From: a virus
IMG/VR virus record: IMGVR_UViG_3300043773_000921
Span: 1-64,000 of that record
Reading direction: 5' to 3' (one strand)
Length of the DNA: 64,000 nucleotides
A model generated the notes under the pieces. The model was not told the origin of the DNA and did not search any database. It saw only the letters and a program-made list of their open reading frames with translations. The position numbers and the translations under genes were made by a program. This document shows positions 33,433-42,102 of the stretch, piece after piece (position 1 is the stretch's first letter; every line of letters starts with the position of its first letter).

Positions 33433-33971
33433 ACGATATAATAAAGAAATGCTCTACATTATTCTTGGCTAGTGATGTGGAGCTATCTTTGTTGTTATTG
33501 CAATCGATTATTGATAGTAGCGATAGAAAGATACTGTATGAGTATGCTGTTACATCATACTTAAGTTTCATAGCTGATGAGTTGGTATCTCATGCAATTA
33601 AATGTAGTGAGATAACATCTGATGATGAGTATAGTCTTGAATATTTTAATGGTGATATCAAACATTTTGTTTATGATTGTATTCACTACGATATTAAAGA
33701 TGACTATGACTACTCTACAGATTTTGAAAGTGGAAGTAGAATAATAATACATGAGCGTATGTCAGTTGTACTTACCATCTGGTTTAACTCATCTTACAGA
33801 TTATTATTTTCACTTGATATAGTAAGAAGCTATGACAAATATAGGTCTGATTTGAACTTACATCAATGTTGTTATGAGATCCAAGATGGAGATATAACGA
33901 CATCAGTTACTGGCGATACGTTTATTCAAAACATTCTTTTATTTTTAAAACAAAGTTATGTTAGACATTAG
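33420..33971 (+). CDS. Hypothetical acidic protein
   Basis: I use ATG at 33420 (183 residues); an upstream ATG at 33405 would overlap the membrane peptide further. The protein is acidic with a helical start (ELDDIIKKCSTLFLASDVEL) and Tyr/Asp-rich middle (YDIKDDYDYSTDFESG). It overlaps the next gene by 14 bases. No domain recognised. Confidence 0.6.
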   Translation: MQELDDIIKKCSTLFLASDVELSLLLLQSIIDSSDRKILYEYAVTSYLSFIADELVSHAIKCSEITSDDEYSLEYFNGDIKHFVYDCIHYDIKDDYDYSTDFESGSRIIIHERMSVVLTIWFNSSYRLLFSLDIVRSYDKYRSDLNLHQCCYEIQDGDITTSVTGDTFIQNILLFLKQSYVRH

Positions 33972-34575
33972 TATGATTGTTGAACTTATGTTTTCTTATG
34001 ATGACAACAAAAAAGGATATGCTGAGATGCTGGCAAAAGAGCAGTTTGGTTATGAAGAAGGCACCAACAAAGGTGATTTTAATTATGACTTAACTAAATC
34101 ATTTGCTATCAAGATCATGGAGCATATGTTTGATTTATACAGCAAAGAAATACTTGTATCTTTTTATTCACTTGAAGAGTTATATAGAGATAACAGAGAG
34201 AGTGTTTTTAACTGCCCAGGTTTTCTATGCACAGCTAAACCAATAGAAAGAGGTTACACTAAATCTTTTGATGGTAGCACTGAAAAGATTGACATTAAGT
34301 TTAAAGTAAGCAAGTTTGTTAATGTATCACATTTACTTGTTGATAACATATATGAACATATGTTTAGCTTTAACTTAGTTGTTAAGAAACACACATTGTC
34401 TAATTTTATTTGTTGTGAAGCTTCTATTCCAAATCATTGGAGTGATGTTCACAACGATGAGTTGACATACAGTATAGATGACTTAAGCTACTCTAGAGGT
34501 ACATATATGATGACCTTTAAAAACAAGTACGACGTAATGGAAAAATTATTTAAGCACTTTTTAATAAATAAATAA
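33958..34575 (+). CDS. Hypothetical protein related in style to its upstream neighbour
   Basis: The 205-residue protein is acidic and Tyr/Phe-rich, starts MLDISMIVELMFSYDDNKKG and shares the length, charge and Tyr/Phe-rich style of the 33420 product, so the two may be diverged paralogues. No signal peptide, motif or membrane segment. Function unknown. Confidence 0.6.
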   Translation: MLDISMIVELMFSYDDNKKGYAEMLAKEQFGYEEGTNKGDFNYDLTKSFAIKIMEHMFDLYSKEILVSFYSLEELYRDNRESVFNCPGFLCTAKPIERGYTKSFDGSTEKIDIKFKVSKFVNVSHLLVDNIYEHMFSFNLVVKKHTLSNFICCEASIPNHWSDVHNDELTYSIDDLSYSRGTYMMTFKNKYDVMEKLFKHFLINK

Positions 34576-34773
34576 ATGAAAACAGAACTATTAGTAAAAA
34601 TATTCATGACTATTATGGGTATGTTCTTTGGCTATATATCATTCGTTTTTGCCACAAAATTACATGAAACTACTATCTATGTAAACTTTATAACAAAAGT
34701 ATTAGTGTTTGTTGGTTTACTTATCATGATGACATTGTGTTTTTGTGTTTCTCATCTTTATAAAGAAGATTAA
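34576..34773 (+). CDS. Small two-helix membrane protein
   Basis: The 65-residue protein has two hydrophobic segments (IFMTIMGMFFGYISFVFA and KVLVFVGLLIMMTLCFCV) joined by a short polar loop and a charged end (HLYKED). It starts right after the upstream stop. Location in the plus-strand block, far from other lysis genes, makes a holin less likely than an early membrane-active peptide, but it cannot be excluded. Confidence 0.55.
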   Translation: MKTELLVKIFMTIMGMFFGYISFVFATKLHETTIYVNFITKVLVFVGLLIMMTLCFCVSHLYKED

Positions 34774-34775
34774 CT

Positions 34776-35117
34776 ATGAGAGCAATATTTATTGATAGTA
34801 ATGACAGAAATGTCTATGAAGCTAGAATTAAAGGCAATGACTTTCGTGAGATTTGCAGTCTTATAGGCTGTAATATTATAACTGGAGGCTATAGCTTTGA
34901 AAATGGCGACTACATGTATGTTGATGATGAAGCAATTTTTACAACAAATAGAAATGGTTTTATCATTAGTGTACCAGGTAATAGCTGGGGTGCACAACAG
35001 CTGATTGGCAATGCTCTTATCATCGGCAGTAGTAAAGACGATGATGGCAGTGATGCTGATGCAGTGAGTAGTATTGAAGAGATTAAAAATCTTATTTCAT
35101 TTAAAACATTTATCTAA
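34776..35117 (+). CDS. DUF3846-like protein
   Basis: The 113-residue protein follows the DUF3846 layout: MRAIFIDSNDRNVYEARIKG at the start, a helix (FREICSLIGC), then GDYMYVDDEAIFTTN and, toward the end, QLIGNALIIGSSKDDDG and a helix (SSIEEIKNL). These 'd..yVDeea' and 'l.GnaliiG' segments are what I remember of the family, which is common in phage genomes and of unknown role. Its neighbours are unknown small proteins. Confidence moderate; a domain search would settle it. Confidence 0.65.
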   Translation: MRAIFIDSNDRNVYEARIKGNDFREICSLIGCNIITGGYSFENGDYMYVDDEAIFTTNRNGFIISVPGNSWGAQQLIGNALIIGSSKDDDGSDADAVSSIEEIKNLISFKTFI

Positions 35118-35118
35118 C

Positions 35119-35520
35119 ATGAAAAAGTTATTAGTTTTATTATTCGTAACGTCTTTTGCATTTGGTCAAGCAGAGGATCCGGAACAGTTTGACCAACAGA
35201 TAAGATATAGCAGTCTTGCTGATTTGTGTGACTGCACATCTTATGCTGAGGCATTGTCTACGTTGTATGATGTAAGGCCTAGCGATGTATTAAATGATAT
35301 GAAAAACTATGTCAATGATTACATCATTACATTTCAGCTAGCTGGTTATTCTTACGAACCAGATGAAGATGTATTAAATAAAAAAGTATACTTTAACAAG
35401 TCAGGTTATGTTATACCATACGATTGCGTGTTAAACATAATCAATGGTAACAAAACTGATGTAAAGATAATGCGTGATGATGAGTACCAGCGTGTACACC
35501 ATTACGATATTAAGGATTAG
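35119..35520 (+). CDS. Secreted small protein
   Basis: ATG at 35119 (the longer reading uses TTG at 35074) gives a perfect Bacteroidetes signal peptide: MKKLLVLLFVTSFAFGQ, then the mature part begins AEDPEQFDQQ. The mature protein has DCTSYAEAL and a YSYEPDEDV segment, two nearby Cys (DLCDC). The signal indicates export to the periplasm, unusual for a gene in the replication/early block. Perhaps an envelope modification, exclusion or decoy. A terminator follows at 35543-35568. Confidence 0.7.
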   Translation: MKKLLVLLFVTSFAFGQAEDPEQFDQQIRYSSLADLCDCTSYAEALSTLYDVRPSDVLNDMKNYVNDYIITFQLAGYSYEPDEDVLNKKVYFNKSGYVIPYDCVLNIINGNKTDVKIMRDDEYQRVHHYDIKD

Positions 35521-35542
35521 ACTAGTGTTTTATTAAGTGTTG

Positions 35543-35568
35543 GGGCAGCTGTGGTGGCTGCCCTTTTT
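35543..35568 (+). terminator. Intrinsic terminator after the secreted protein
   Basis: GGGCAGC, seven-base loop, GCTGCCC, then TTTTT. Perfect seven-pair GC-rich stem. It lies between the secreted gene stop (35520) and the GTG at 35593, and helped me reject the longer reading of the next gene. Confidence 0.85.
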
Positions 35569-35592
35569 ATTTCATCATTAAAATTCTTCATC

Positions 35593-36192
35593 GTGAACGA
35601 TATTAAAGAAACAATCGATAAGTTCTCAGCTCAGCTTATCGAGGCTAAAGAAACCTTCGAAGGTGAGCTGGCTACTAAAGAAGAGAAGCAAGTTATTGTT
35701 GATGCATGCTCTGCTATCGTTCGTAAGTTTGCCGGCTTGCAAGCAAAGCATAGGAACTTTTTCCATTACAAATGGGACTATGAGTACCAAGGAAGACAGT
35801 TTGGCTTTAGCTATCTATCTCATTATATTTCTGCACTGTTCGTTGAACTAGCACGTAAGAGATATGAACCCATCAGTAAAAAGAATATGAGCGCTGTGAT
35901 GACTATAGCACATAGTTATAAGCGTAATGGTAAAGAGCTTAGTGCTGCTATGACCAAAGCATATACTGTTGTAGATAGAACAGGTTCGTTGAAAACAGAA
36001 AGCATCCAGGAAGAATGCAATGTTATAAGTAACAGTTGTATATTAGGCCTCTGGAATACAAAGATGCCATCATATCCTTCATTAAACAAAGGATTAAATG
36101 GATTAGATGACAACGCTAGACCCAAAGCTAAAGCTGTTATGCTTGTAGCTGATATATTGGGACCTCTATGCGCAATGATTGGTTACAGATAA
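35593..36192 (+). CDS. Hypothetical protein, start after the terminator
   Basis: The longest reading begins at 35551 inside the terminator, so I choose GTG at 35593 (199 residues, starting VNDIKETIDKFSAQLIEAKE). The protein is helical with a coiled-coil start and basic clusters (KRYEPISKKNMS; ARPKAKAVML). It overlaps the next start by one base (TAATG). No domain recognised. Confidence 0.65.
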   Translation: MNDIKETIDKFSAQLIEAKETFEGELATKEEKQVIVDACSAIVRKFAGLQAKHRNFFHYKWDYEYQGRQFGFSYLSHYISALFVELARKRYEPISKKNMSAVMTIAHSYKRNGKELSAAMTKAYTVVDRTGSLKTESIQEECNVISNSCILGLWNTKMPSYPSLNKGLNGLDDNARPKAKAVMLVADILGPLCAMIGYR

Positions 36193-36401
36193 TGGACAAA
36201 AGAACAGTAACAATGTTTGCAGATAATATGATTAAACAATATCCTGAATTATTTAATGATATTATAGATTTCATTTATCTTGCAATAGATGAAATAGATG
36301 AAGGCGGATCTCCTACGCATGAGTGGGAGCTTGCTTATAACTCTATTGATGAACTAGTTCAAGAACATATTAAAAACAAACAAAATGAAAGTATTAATTA
36401 G
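36192..36401 (+). CDS. Small acidic hypothetical protein
   Basis: ATG at 36192 shares one base with the preceding stop; 69 residues. It is helical and acidic (NDIIDFIYLAIDEIDEGG) with a WELAY segment. No signal peptide or motif. Its end overlaps the next start by 17 bases, so translation is coupled. Function unknown. Confidence 0.55.
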   Translation: MDKRTVTMFADNMIKQYPELFNDIIDFIYLAIDEIDEGGSPTHEWELAYNSIDELVQEHIKNKQNESIN

Positions 36402-36873
36402 TATTTTTATGCTTATGTCGGCATCATTATTTGCACAAGATTGCGATATGCTAGATGTCCATTACGATAAGATGGATGACAAAAAGACAAAAACTATTAA
36501 GAAACGCATTGCAGTATCTGAATCCGGTGATAAAGGGTTTATAATAGACTTTTTAAAACCTAGTGTTATTATTTGGAGTATTGATGTTATAGGCGGGCCG
36601 AGTAAATGCATAGAGAAAGGTGCAAAGTTACAGGTATTGTTTGATGATGACACAAGACTTACCATGACCAATAACAATGATTTTAACTGCAAAGGTAGCT
36701 TTGTTATTTATTTTGGTGCTAACTTTGGCAATGAATACAATCTTATTCAGTTTAGAACTAAAAAGATAATAACCATGCGTGTGTACACAAGCAGTGGTTA
36801 CCACGAAGAAGATCTAAGCGATGAAGTTGCTACAAAGCTGATGAACACGTTTGATTGCATCAGCAAGAACTAA
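36385..36873 (+). CDS. Secreted protein with Bacteroidetes-type signal peptide
   Basis: The 162-residue protein starts MKVLISIFMLMSASLFAQDC, a signal peptide cut after LFAQ with Asp-Cys next. The mature protein is beta-rich (GFIIDFLKPSVIIWSIDVIG, CKGSFVIYFGANFG) with several Cys (C20, later CIEKG, NCKG, FDCIS) suited to disulphides in the periplasm. Second signal-peptide protein in the block after 35119. It precedes the terminator at 36890-36922. Role unknown; envelope or exclusion function possible. Confidence 0.7.
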   Translation: MKVLISIFMLMSASLFAQDCDMLDVHYDKMDDKKTKTIKKRIAVSESGDKGFIIDFLKPSVIIWSIDVIGGPSKCIEKGAKLQVLFDDDTRLTMTNNNDFNCKGSFVIYFGANFGNEYNLIQFRTKKIITMRVYTSSGYHEEDLSDEVATKLMNTFDCISKN

Positions 36874-36889
36874 ATTATTTTATAACCTA

Positions 36890-36922
36890 TGCCTGTAGAT
36901 CTAACGAGTCTGCAGGCATTTT
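36890..36922 (+). terminator. Intrinsic terminator TGCCTGTAGA/TCTGCAGGCA
   Basis: TGCCTGTAGA pairs with TCTGCAGGCA (one G-U pair) around a nine-base loop and is followed by TTTT. Ten pairs. Lies between 36873 and 36941. Shares GCCTG/CAGGC arms with the hairpins at 32362 and 43423. Confidence 0.8.
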
Positions 36923-36940
36923 CATTAACAATAATCAATT

Positions 36941-37282
36941 ATGGAAAAGTTTAAAGCATCGGAATTATCTGAAAGAAACTACAGAGAGGGCGATCGAGTC
37001 TTTTTGTCCTTTGAAATTAAAAGCCTTAAGATGAGTACAGATGATGAACTCTGGCTACATTCAAGTGATAACAATAACAATGTCTGGCTTAAACAGGATG
37101 CTGTTGTTTATGGTGTGCCATACAGATATCGTGATGGTGACATCGTTAATTACAATGGTAGACTTAGTAAAATTGTTAGCGGATTTAACGATGACTGGCA
37201 TGTTTTGACTTCAGATGGAACTATGTTTGATTTGAATCCAGCATTAATTAACACAGTAATCACAGAAAACAACGTACTGTAA
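36941..37282 (+). CDS. Hypothetical protein before the Gp157-like gene
   Basis: The 113-residue protein starts MEKFKASELSERNYREGDRV and has a beta-rich body (VVYGVPYRYRDGDIVNYNG, DDWHVLTSDGTM), reminiscent of small SH3-like domains, with no cysteine cluster. It overlaps the Gp157-like start by one base and begins the transcription unit after the terminator. It may be a partner of that gene. Confidence 0.6.
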   Translation: MEKFKASELSERNYREGDRVFLSFEIKSLKMSTDDELWLHSSDNNNNVWLKQDAVVYGVPYRYRDGDIVNYNGRLSKIVSGFNDDWHVLTSDGTMFDLNPALINTVITENNVL

Positions 37283-37764
37283 TGGCAAAGAATCTTTTTA
37301 ATATCAACGAAGAAATGTTCCGATTGCATCAGCAGATCGAAGAAAATGGTGGTGATTTAACACCAGAACTTGAAGAACAACTAACAATAACTGAACATGA
37401 CAGAGAAAGTAAATGTGAGGGATATGTTAGCGTCATTAGACAGCTTAAGTCAAAGTCTGAGCTCCTTAAAAGCGAAGCAAAACGACTTCTTGATGCAGCT
37501 AGAACATATGACAAGTCAGTTGAACGACTTGAAGATAACTTACTATCATCTATTGTTCAGCTTGGAAACATTAAGACAAACTTCGTCAGCATCTCAACAA
37601 GAAGAAACAAATCCGTAGAGATTGCAGATGATGTTGAAATACCGCTGCAGTACCAACGTGTAAAAATCGAAGCAAACAAAACTGCTATTAAAGAGGCCAT
37701 AGAATCAGGCATTGATGTCCCTGGCGCTACAATAGTAGAGAAGTTTTCATTACTAATCAGATAA
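37282..37764 (+). CDS. Siphovirus Gp157-like protein
   Basis: The 160-residue protein has the Gp157 layout: an acidic start (EEMFRLHQQIEENGGDLTPE), a long helical region (RQLKSKSELLKSEAKRLLDA) with KSKSELLKSEAKRL, then a strand and 'rr.ksveI.dd..ip.qy' (FVSISTRRNKSVEIADDVEI) and an end 'k.aikeaiesG..vpGa.iv' (AIKEAIESGIDVPGATI). The last motif is the family's best mark. Gp157-like proteins are commonly next to ERF-type recombination genes, as here (ERF is four kilobases downstream). Exact function unknown, probably host-factor interaction or recombination support. Confidence 0.8.
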   Translation: MAKNLFNINEEMFRLHQQIEENGGDLTPELEEQLTITEHDRESKCEGYVSVIRQLKSKSELLKSEAKRLLDAARTYDKSVERLEDNLLSSIVQLGNIKTNFVSISTRRNKSVEIADDVEIPLQYQRVKIEANKTAIKEAIESGIDVPGATIVEKFSLLIR

Positions 37765-37766
37765 CA

Positions 37767-38600
37767 ATGAAAAAGCAAGAACAGAAAAGAATAGCTGAAG
37801 TCCTTGCATCGTTTATGGGTGATACCGAGCGCGGTGATCACTTCTCTATCAGTCAGAATCTTATTGGGTTTCAGACTGACAACGCTGCAAGACTATTAGA
37901 AACTTACATCAGCCTACAACCGGAAGAGATGCTTACTTGGGAAAACTCTCTTGCTGGTGTAGACCCAATATATTACTCACAGTCAGAGCATACAGCACAT
38001 ACAGCTAGACATCTATTAGAAACAGATGATGCAGAAAATGTATTAAGTGTTTCGGGCCAGGAGCAGCAACTGAAAGAGATGAACTTCTTACCTACGTTTG
38101 AGCTTATCGCTCGTATGGGTAACACATCAGGCAAATGCTTTCGTATGGCTATGCAACTAGAGAACTACTACGAAAAAGTAGCAACCAAGCCAGTAACACT
38201 TGGTGTGCTAAAGCTAGCAGTAAACTTGTTGTACAAGATGTCTGAGCAAACACAGAATAACATTCAGCTTATTCGTAATAGGTTGATGTATACCATGGAT
38301 ATGCAACTGAACTTCGAAGGCAAAAAGCTTGAACTATTGAAGTCTAAGAAAGCACACTTAGTGCCAAACATAGATAACTTCTTTAAGCTTCGTGAGCATA
38401 AGCAGATACGTTATTTCGACCCGCTTAACTGGTACTTCGAAATATACAAAGATACGCTGAAAGACATACCTCATAAGCTTTACCAAGATGTCAAGCATCA
38501 CAAGGAAGCGCAACAGGCTATTACAACTTATAGCAGTATCATAGAACATATCAAGTCGGCACACAATGTCGTTACGGGAGTTACTAAAACTCCTTTCTGA
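37767..38600 (+). CDS. Hypothetical helical protein
   Basis: The 277-residue protein starts MKKQEQKRIAEVLASFMGD and is largely helical with a hydrophobic region (KPVTLGVLKLAVNLLYKM) and a Lys-rich second half (FEGKKLELLKSKKAHLVP). No signal peptide. It starts three bases after the Gp157-like stop and overlaps the next gene by 35 bases. It may belong to the recombination module. No family recognised. Confidence 0.6.
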   Translation: MKKQEQKRIAEVLASFMGDTERGDHFSISQNLIGFQTDNAARLLETYISLQPEEMLTWENSLAGVDPIYYSQSEHTAHTARHLLETDDAENVLSVSGQEQQLKEMNFLPTFELIARMGNTSGKCFRMAMQLENYYEKVATKPVTLGVLKLAVNLLYKMSEQTQNNIQLIRNRLMYTMDMQLNFEGKKLELLKSKKAHLVPNIDNFFKLREHKQIRYFDPLNWYFEIYKDTLKDIPHKLYQDVKHHKEAQQAITTYSSIIEHIKSAHNVVTGVTKTPF

Positions 38601-39294
38601 GAAAAACGTCATTCCATTAGACGCAGCAGAGCGGAACTCTTTGCTGCGTTCTTTTGGTTTTGATTGCATAAGAACATTTCAACAGCTTGATAATCTTATT
38701 GCTATGTTATTCTTAGAAAAGGTATATCTTATCGCTCCTTGGACTATTAAGGTAAGGTATGCAGATCCAGTATTCAAAGTAGCACTATGTGATATCTATT
38801 TCGAACCAATAGAAACTGTTGTTCCTATGTGGTTATGTATTGACAGTATCATAGAAGCAGGCAAGGCACCGTTGTTTAGCGTTGACAATAAAGAAATACA
38901 GGACATGGCTTTTATCACACCACAGCAGGAGTCTGACATACTTAGCTGTATGTTTTATCCAGCTGTCAAAGATGAAGAAGGTGAGTTGTATTATCCTGAG
39001 TTGTCATTTCATATTCAGTATGTACTTGATGTGATATATGGCATCAGAGGCTATGATAGTCCTAAAGGCCTGATATATGTAGCTACTGATCTAAAACTAG
39101 CAGACAAATGGCGGTTAGCTATCTGTGCTGAAGGCAAGCGTAAAATGAAAAAGCTTGTCGGTACACAGCGCTACACTATGTTTGTTGCCGGTATAGATAA
39201 CTTGAATACAGTAAGAAAGGAAACTTCACCAGTGTTTGCTGAAGAACGCGAGAAGAGTTCCAATTCCTTAACAGCTTTAATGGCAAAGTTATGA
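38566..39294 (+). CDS. Hypothetical protein, coupled to the lysin gene
   Basis: The 242-residue protein starts MSLRELLKLLSEKNVIPLDA inside the end of the previous gene, and continues with hydrophobic and Tyr/Phe-rich segments (YPELSFHIQYVLDVIYGIRG). The stop overlaps the lysin start in an ATGA (39291-39294), so the two are translationally coupled. No signal peptide or membrane segment clear enough to call. Function unknown. Confidence 0.6.
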   Translation: MSLRELLKLLSEKNVIPLDAAERNSLLRSFGFDCIRTFQQLDNLIAMLFLEKVYLIAPWTIKVRYADPVFKVALCDIYFEPIETVVPMWLCIDSIIEAGKAPLFSVDNKEIQDMAFITPQQESDILSCMFYPAVKDEEGELYYPELSFHIQYVLDVIYGIRGYDSPKGLIYVATDLKLADKWRLAICAEGKRKMKKLVGTQRYTMFVAGIDNLNTVRKETSPVFAEEREKSSNSLTALMAKL

Positions 39295-40151
39295 AAACAT
39301 TCAATGTGTCTTTATTTATGCTAGTAGTTACTATTGTAGCTTACTGCATAGTAGAAAGACCAAGAGAAAAAGCAATAGATTACAAGACTAGCGTATCTGA
39401 AAGAAGTCATTCCAGTGGAAAAATGATTAGCAGAGAACCTGTCGAACATAAACACATACATGCTGGGGCCGATGAGTTATATCCTGATGTTGGATATGAT
39501 GAAGATGGCTGGTCTAAACGTGGTTATATGTCAACTAGTGAATTTCAAGGCAGTCATTTAAAAGGTGATCAAGAAAAGCTAGCAAAGCTAAAAACTAGAA
39601 TAGGCAAAGAAAGACAAGCATTTGTAGATGACATATCTAAGAATGCTAAAGATTTGTCTGCTAAGTTTAATATTCCTGCTAGTATCATTGCTGCACAGGC
39701 TATTCTTGAATCAGGTTACGGCACTAGTAGACTAGCTGTTGTTGCTAATAATCTATTTGGTCACATGGGAGGCAAAACTAAAGACTCTCGCGGAATAACA
39801 GGTAGCATTAAAGCATACGATAAAAACATCAATGGACATACTATTAGTTATGGATTTAGGATATATGAATCCAAATGGTGGTCCATGTGGAATCACGTAC
39901 AGCTGCTGAATAAGACTTATGCACCAAGACTAATAAACATTCCAAACAAAAGAGAAGCCTGGCTTGCTGCTATTTGTGGATGTAGTGACAGTCGTATGCT
40001 TGCATCGGACTCCAAAAGACTTGCTGATAAAGGTGGTTATCTTTATGCAAGTGCTTGTGCTTGGCCGGCAAGCGATGGCGTTACTAGCAGATATGTAGCT
40101 GAGTTGAGGCATATTATTAACTCTTACAATCTATCAAAACTTGATGAATAG
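39291..40151 (+). CDS. Endo-beta-N-acetylglucosaminidase (GH73) lysin with N-terminal membrane anchor
   Basis: The 286-residue protein starts with a transmembrane/signal-anchor segment (residues about 6-20, VSLFMLVVTIVAYCI). The catalytic domain begins near residue 118 and has IIAAQAILESGYGTSRLA with catalytic Glu140 and NLFGHMG (about 154-160), the classic GH73 pattern, then HVQLLNKTYAP and the ending RYVAELRHIIN typical of glucosaminidases. It cuts the glycan strand of peptidoglycan. The anchor suggests the enzyme may be held at the membrane and released, like a signal-arrest-release lysin, or act during DNA entry. It is the plus-strand counterpart of the amidase at 51440. Confidence 0.88.
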   Translation: MKTFNVSLFMLVVTIVAYCIVERPREKAIDYKTSVSERSHSSGKMISREPVEHKHIHAGADELYPDVGYDEDGWSKRGYMSTSEFQGSHLKGDQEKLAKLKTRIGKERQAFVDDISKNAKDLSAKFNIPASIIAAQAILESGYGTSRLAVVANNLFGHMGGKTKDSRGITGSIKAYDKNINGHTISYGFRIYESKWWSMWNHVQLLNKTYAPRLINIPNKREAWLAAICGCSDSRMLASDSKRLADKGGYLYASACAWPASDGVTSRYVAELRHIINSYNLSKLDE

Positions 40152-41016
40152 TATTGTTTATAGCGCAAGTAATTGTACAAAAGGGCATGTATCACTAAAA
40201 AGATATAATGCCCTTTACTTTTTTTCAATTATTGTAGATGAAAAAGCAGAGCATAAAACAGAAGATGTTGTTATGTCTATCTGCCAAAAGTTTGATGTAA
40301 AGTTTGATAATAATTATGGTACTGTAGAAAATAATCTGTACAATTATTTTATCAAAAACAAACTTGTTACCTGTCAAAAAGACCTATACTGGACATCAGA
40401 AATAGAGGGCATTGTTGATATTTACTATCAGTACATCGGACTAAAATACATACCGGAAGCCAAAGATTGTGAATACCATTACAAATATGATGAGTATGCC
40501 TATCTTGTTATCAATGAGAATACTATTGAGTTTTCTGATTGGTATCAGGATAAAATAGAAACATTTGTTGATGACATTGAAACGCTATTCAACATAAAAC
40601 CTACTAAAGATTATAGAAAGCCAGGCGAAATAGTTCGTTTGTTTGCGCTTGCTTGGTCTAGGTTTGAGAAAGGCGATAAATGGGCAACTAAAGATATTAT
40701 GATCAATGCAGCATTACGTATAAACGGAGCTACAAATAGCACTGGCAAAGAACGTGATGATGCACAGTACAATGGATTTTTATTTATCATTAAGAAATGG
40801 TTTTTGTATCTTTGGGAATGTAAAGATAGTAATACTCCTGACGAGTATATCTTGTCGTTAAAAGGTTTTATTCAGAAGAATCTAGAATCTTGGATAAATG
40901 ACAAAGAAAATATCTTAATTACTAATAAGATATACACTCCTGAACATGCCGAAATAAAGAAAATGTTTGTTAACGAACCAATAAGTTTCTATAAAGCACT
41001 ATGGGACTTGATATGA
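40144..41016 (+). CDS. Hypothetical protein of the recombination block
   Basis: I choose ATG at 40144, one codon after a TTG, so it overlaps the lysin stop by eight bases (290 residues). The protein starts MNSIVYSASNCTKGHVSLKR, is mixed alpha/beta with Tyr/Trp-rich segments (YYQYIGLKYIPEAKDCEYHY; FIIKKWFLYLWECKDS) and is acidic at the C-terminus. No signal peptide. No family recognised. Confidence 0.6.
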   Translation: MNSIVYSASNCTKGHVSLKRYNALYFFSIIVDEKAEHKTEDVVMSICQKFDVKFDNNYGTVENNLYNYFIKNKLVTCQKDLYWTSEIEGIVDIYYQYIGLKYIPEAKDCEYHYKYDEYAYLVINENTIEFSDWYQDKIETFVDDIETLFNIKPTKDYRKPGEIVRLFALAWSRFEKGDKWATKDIMINAALRINGATNSTGKERDDAQYNGFLFIIKKWFLYLWECKDSNTPDEYILSLKGFIQKNLESWINDKENILITNKIYTPEHAEIKKMFVNEPISFYKALWDLI

Positions 41017-41357
41017 TACGCCGTAGACTGGCAAGGTCTAATCATGCTGAGATGCCGGCACGCGAGTACGGAAAGTATTTGTATGCCAAGCACAAAGATA
41101 AGTTTGAAAGACTTTTCCTAAACTACGATATGCTTGTGCCTGACAAAGACATGGAAAATATATGTAGCGTTATGCTGCATGATATCTTTAAGTCTGTATC
41201 TCATTGCATCAGGAACAATGTTGAAGTGTCATTTACCGCAATGAAGAATTCTAAAATTAAATATTTCACAATTAGTTACGCAAGAAGATATGGCGAAGAC
41301 AGAAATATTGAAACAATCATCAGAAGAAGAAAAGACACCAGAGATACAACTGATTGA
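41013..41357 (+). CDS. Small basic hypothetical protein upstream of ERF
   Basis: ATG at 41013 gives an ATGA overlap with the previous stop (114 residues). It is basic (MIRRRLARSNHAEMP; ETIIRRRKDTRDT) and helical, plausibly nucleic-acid binding. Its end overlaps the ERF start by 68 bases. It may act with the ERF protein. No family recognised. Confidence 0.6.
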   Translation: MIRRRLARSNHAEMPAREYGKYLYAKHKDKFERLFLNYDMLVPDKDMENICSVMLHDIFKSVSHCIRNNVEVSFTAMKNSKIKYFTISYARRYGEDRNIETIIRRRKDTRDTTD

Positions 41358-42102
41358 GGCAGTCCTCAATGTAATGTCTGAGGTAAACTATCTTCAGAAA
41401 GATGATACTGTTGGCACTGGCTCTGGTTCTTACAAGGGCATCTCAGATGAAAAAGTAAGAAATGAGATAAGAAAATCAATGATAACGCATGGTCTTATCT
41501 GTGTCCCTATTAAAATAGAAAAGGAGACCAAGCACGAGCGTTGGCAAGAACTAGATCCATATTCTAAAACTGGTGCTGTAAAGCAGAAGCAACAAATATT
41601 CTCTGATATTGTGTTTACTTTTAGGCTTTATCACACATCAGGTGCACACATTGAGGGCCAATCATCGGGCCATGGCATTGACTCGCAGGATAAATCACCG
41701 GGTAAGGCAATGACATATGCTATGAAGTATTTCTTGTTAAATATCTTTATGGTGCCAACTGGCGAAGACACCGACAAGATTCATAGCATGGACATTGAAA
41801 CGCCAAAGATATCACCAAAGACTGAGGTAGTTACATTGCCTAAGCCTACAGTTGATGTTCCAGAGCGCATTAACCCACAATATCCAACTGAAGAAGCTAT
41901 ACAAACTATGCTTTATGGAGGCGATGGTGTAATAATAGCTACTCATATGGACGGTATACTTGCTAACTGGAAAAAGAATGGTGCTACACTTCTGTATGGC
42001 AAGTACATTTATACTTACACACAAGGTAAATTCAATTATTTTGTTGTAGATGACATCAGAAGAGAGCATATTGTAAAGCAAGCCAAGTATAAGCATGGGT
42101 AG
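41290..42102 (+). CDS. erf: ERF-family ssDNA-annealing recombinase
   Basis: The 270-residue protein has the ERF core: SYKGISDEKVRNEIRKSM near the start, KQQIFSDIVFTFRLYHTSGA, SSGHGIDSQDKSPGKAMTYAMKYFLLNIFMVPTGEDTDK shown by its key parts SSGHGIDSQDKSPGKA and LLNIFMVPTGED. The 'GKAMTYAMKYFLL..FMVPTGeDtD' block is the family signature. ERF proteins anneal complementary single strands, acting with SSB and a resolvase, here the SSB at 43006 and RusA at 28349. A second, C-terminal region (about residues 185-270) is of unknown function. Confidence 0.88.
   Translation: MAKTEILKQSSEEEKTPEIQLIEAVLNVMSEVNYLQKDDTVGTGSGSYKGISDEKVRNEIRKSMITHGLICVPIKIEKETKHERWQELDPYSKTGAVKQKQQIFSDIVFTFRLYHTSGAHIEGQSSGHGIDSQDKSPGKAMTYAMKYFLLNIFMVPTGEDTDKIHSMDIETPKISPKTEVVTLPKPTVDVPERINPQYPTEEAIQTMLYGGDGVIIATHMDGILANWKKNGATLLYGKYIYTYTQGKFNYFVVDDIRREHIVKQAKYKHG

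Noticed and set aside
35551-35592. Upstream start of the 35593 gene
   Set aside because: The extension lies in the terminator stem and loop and begins with GTG without support.
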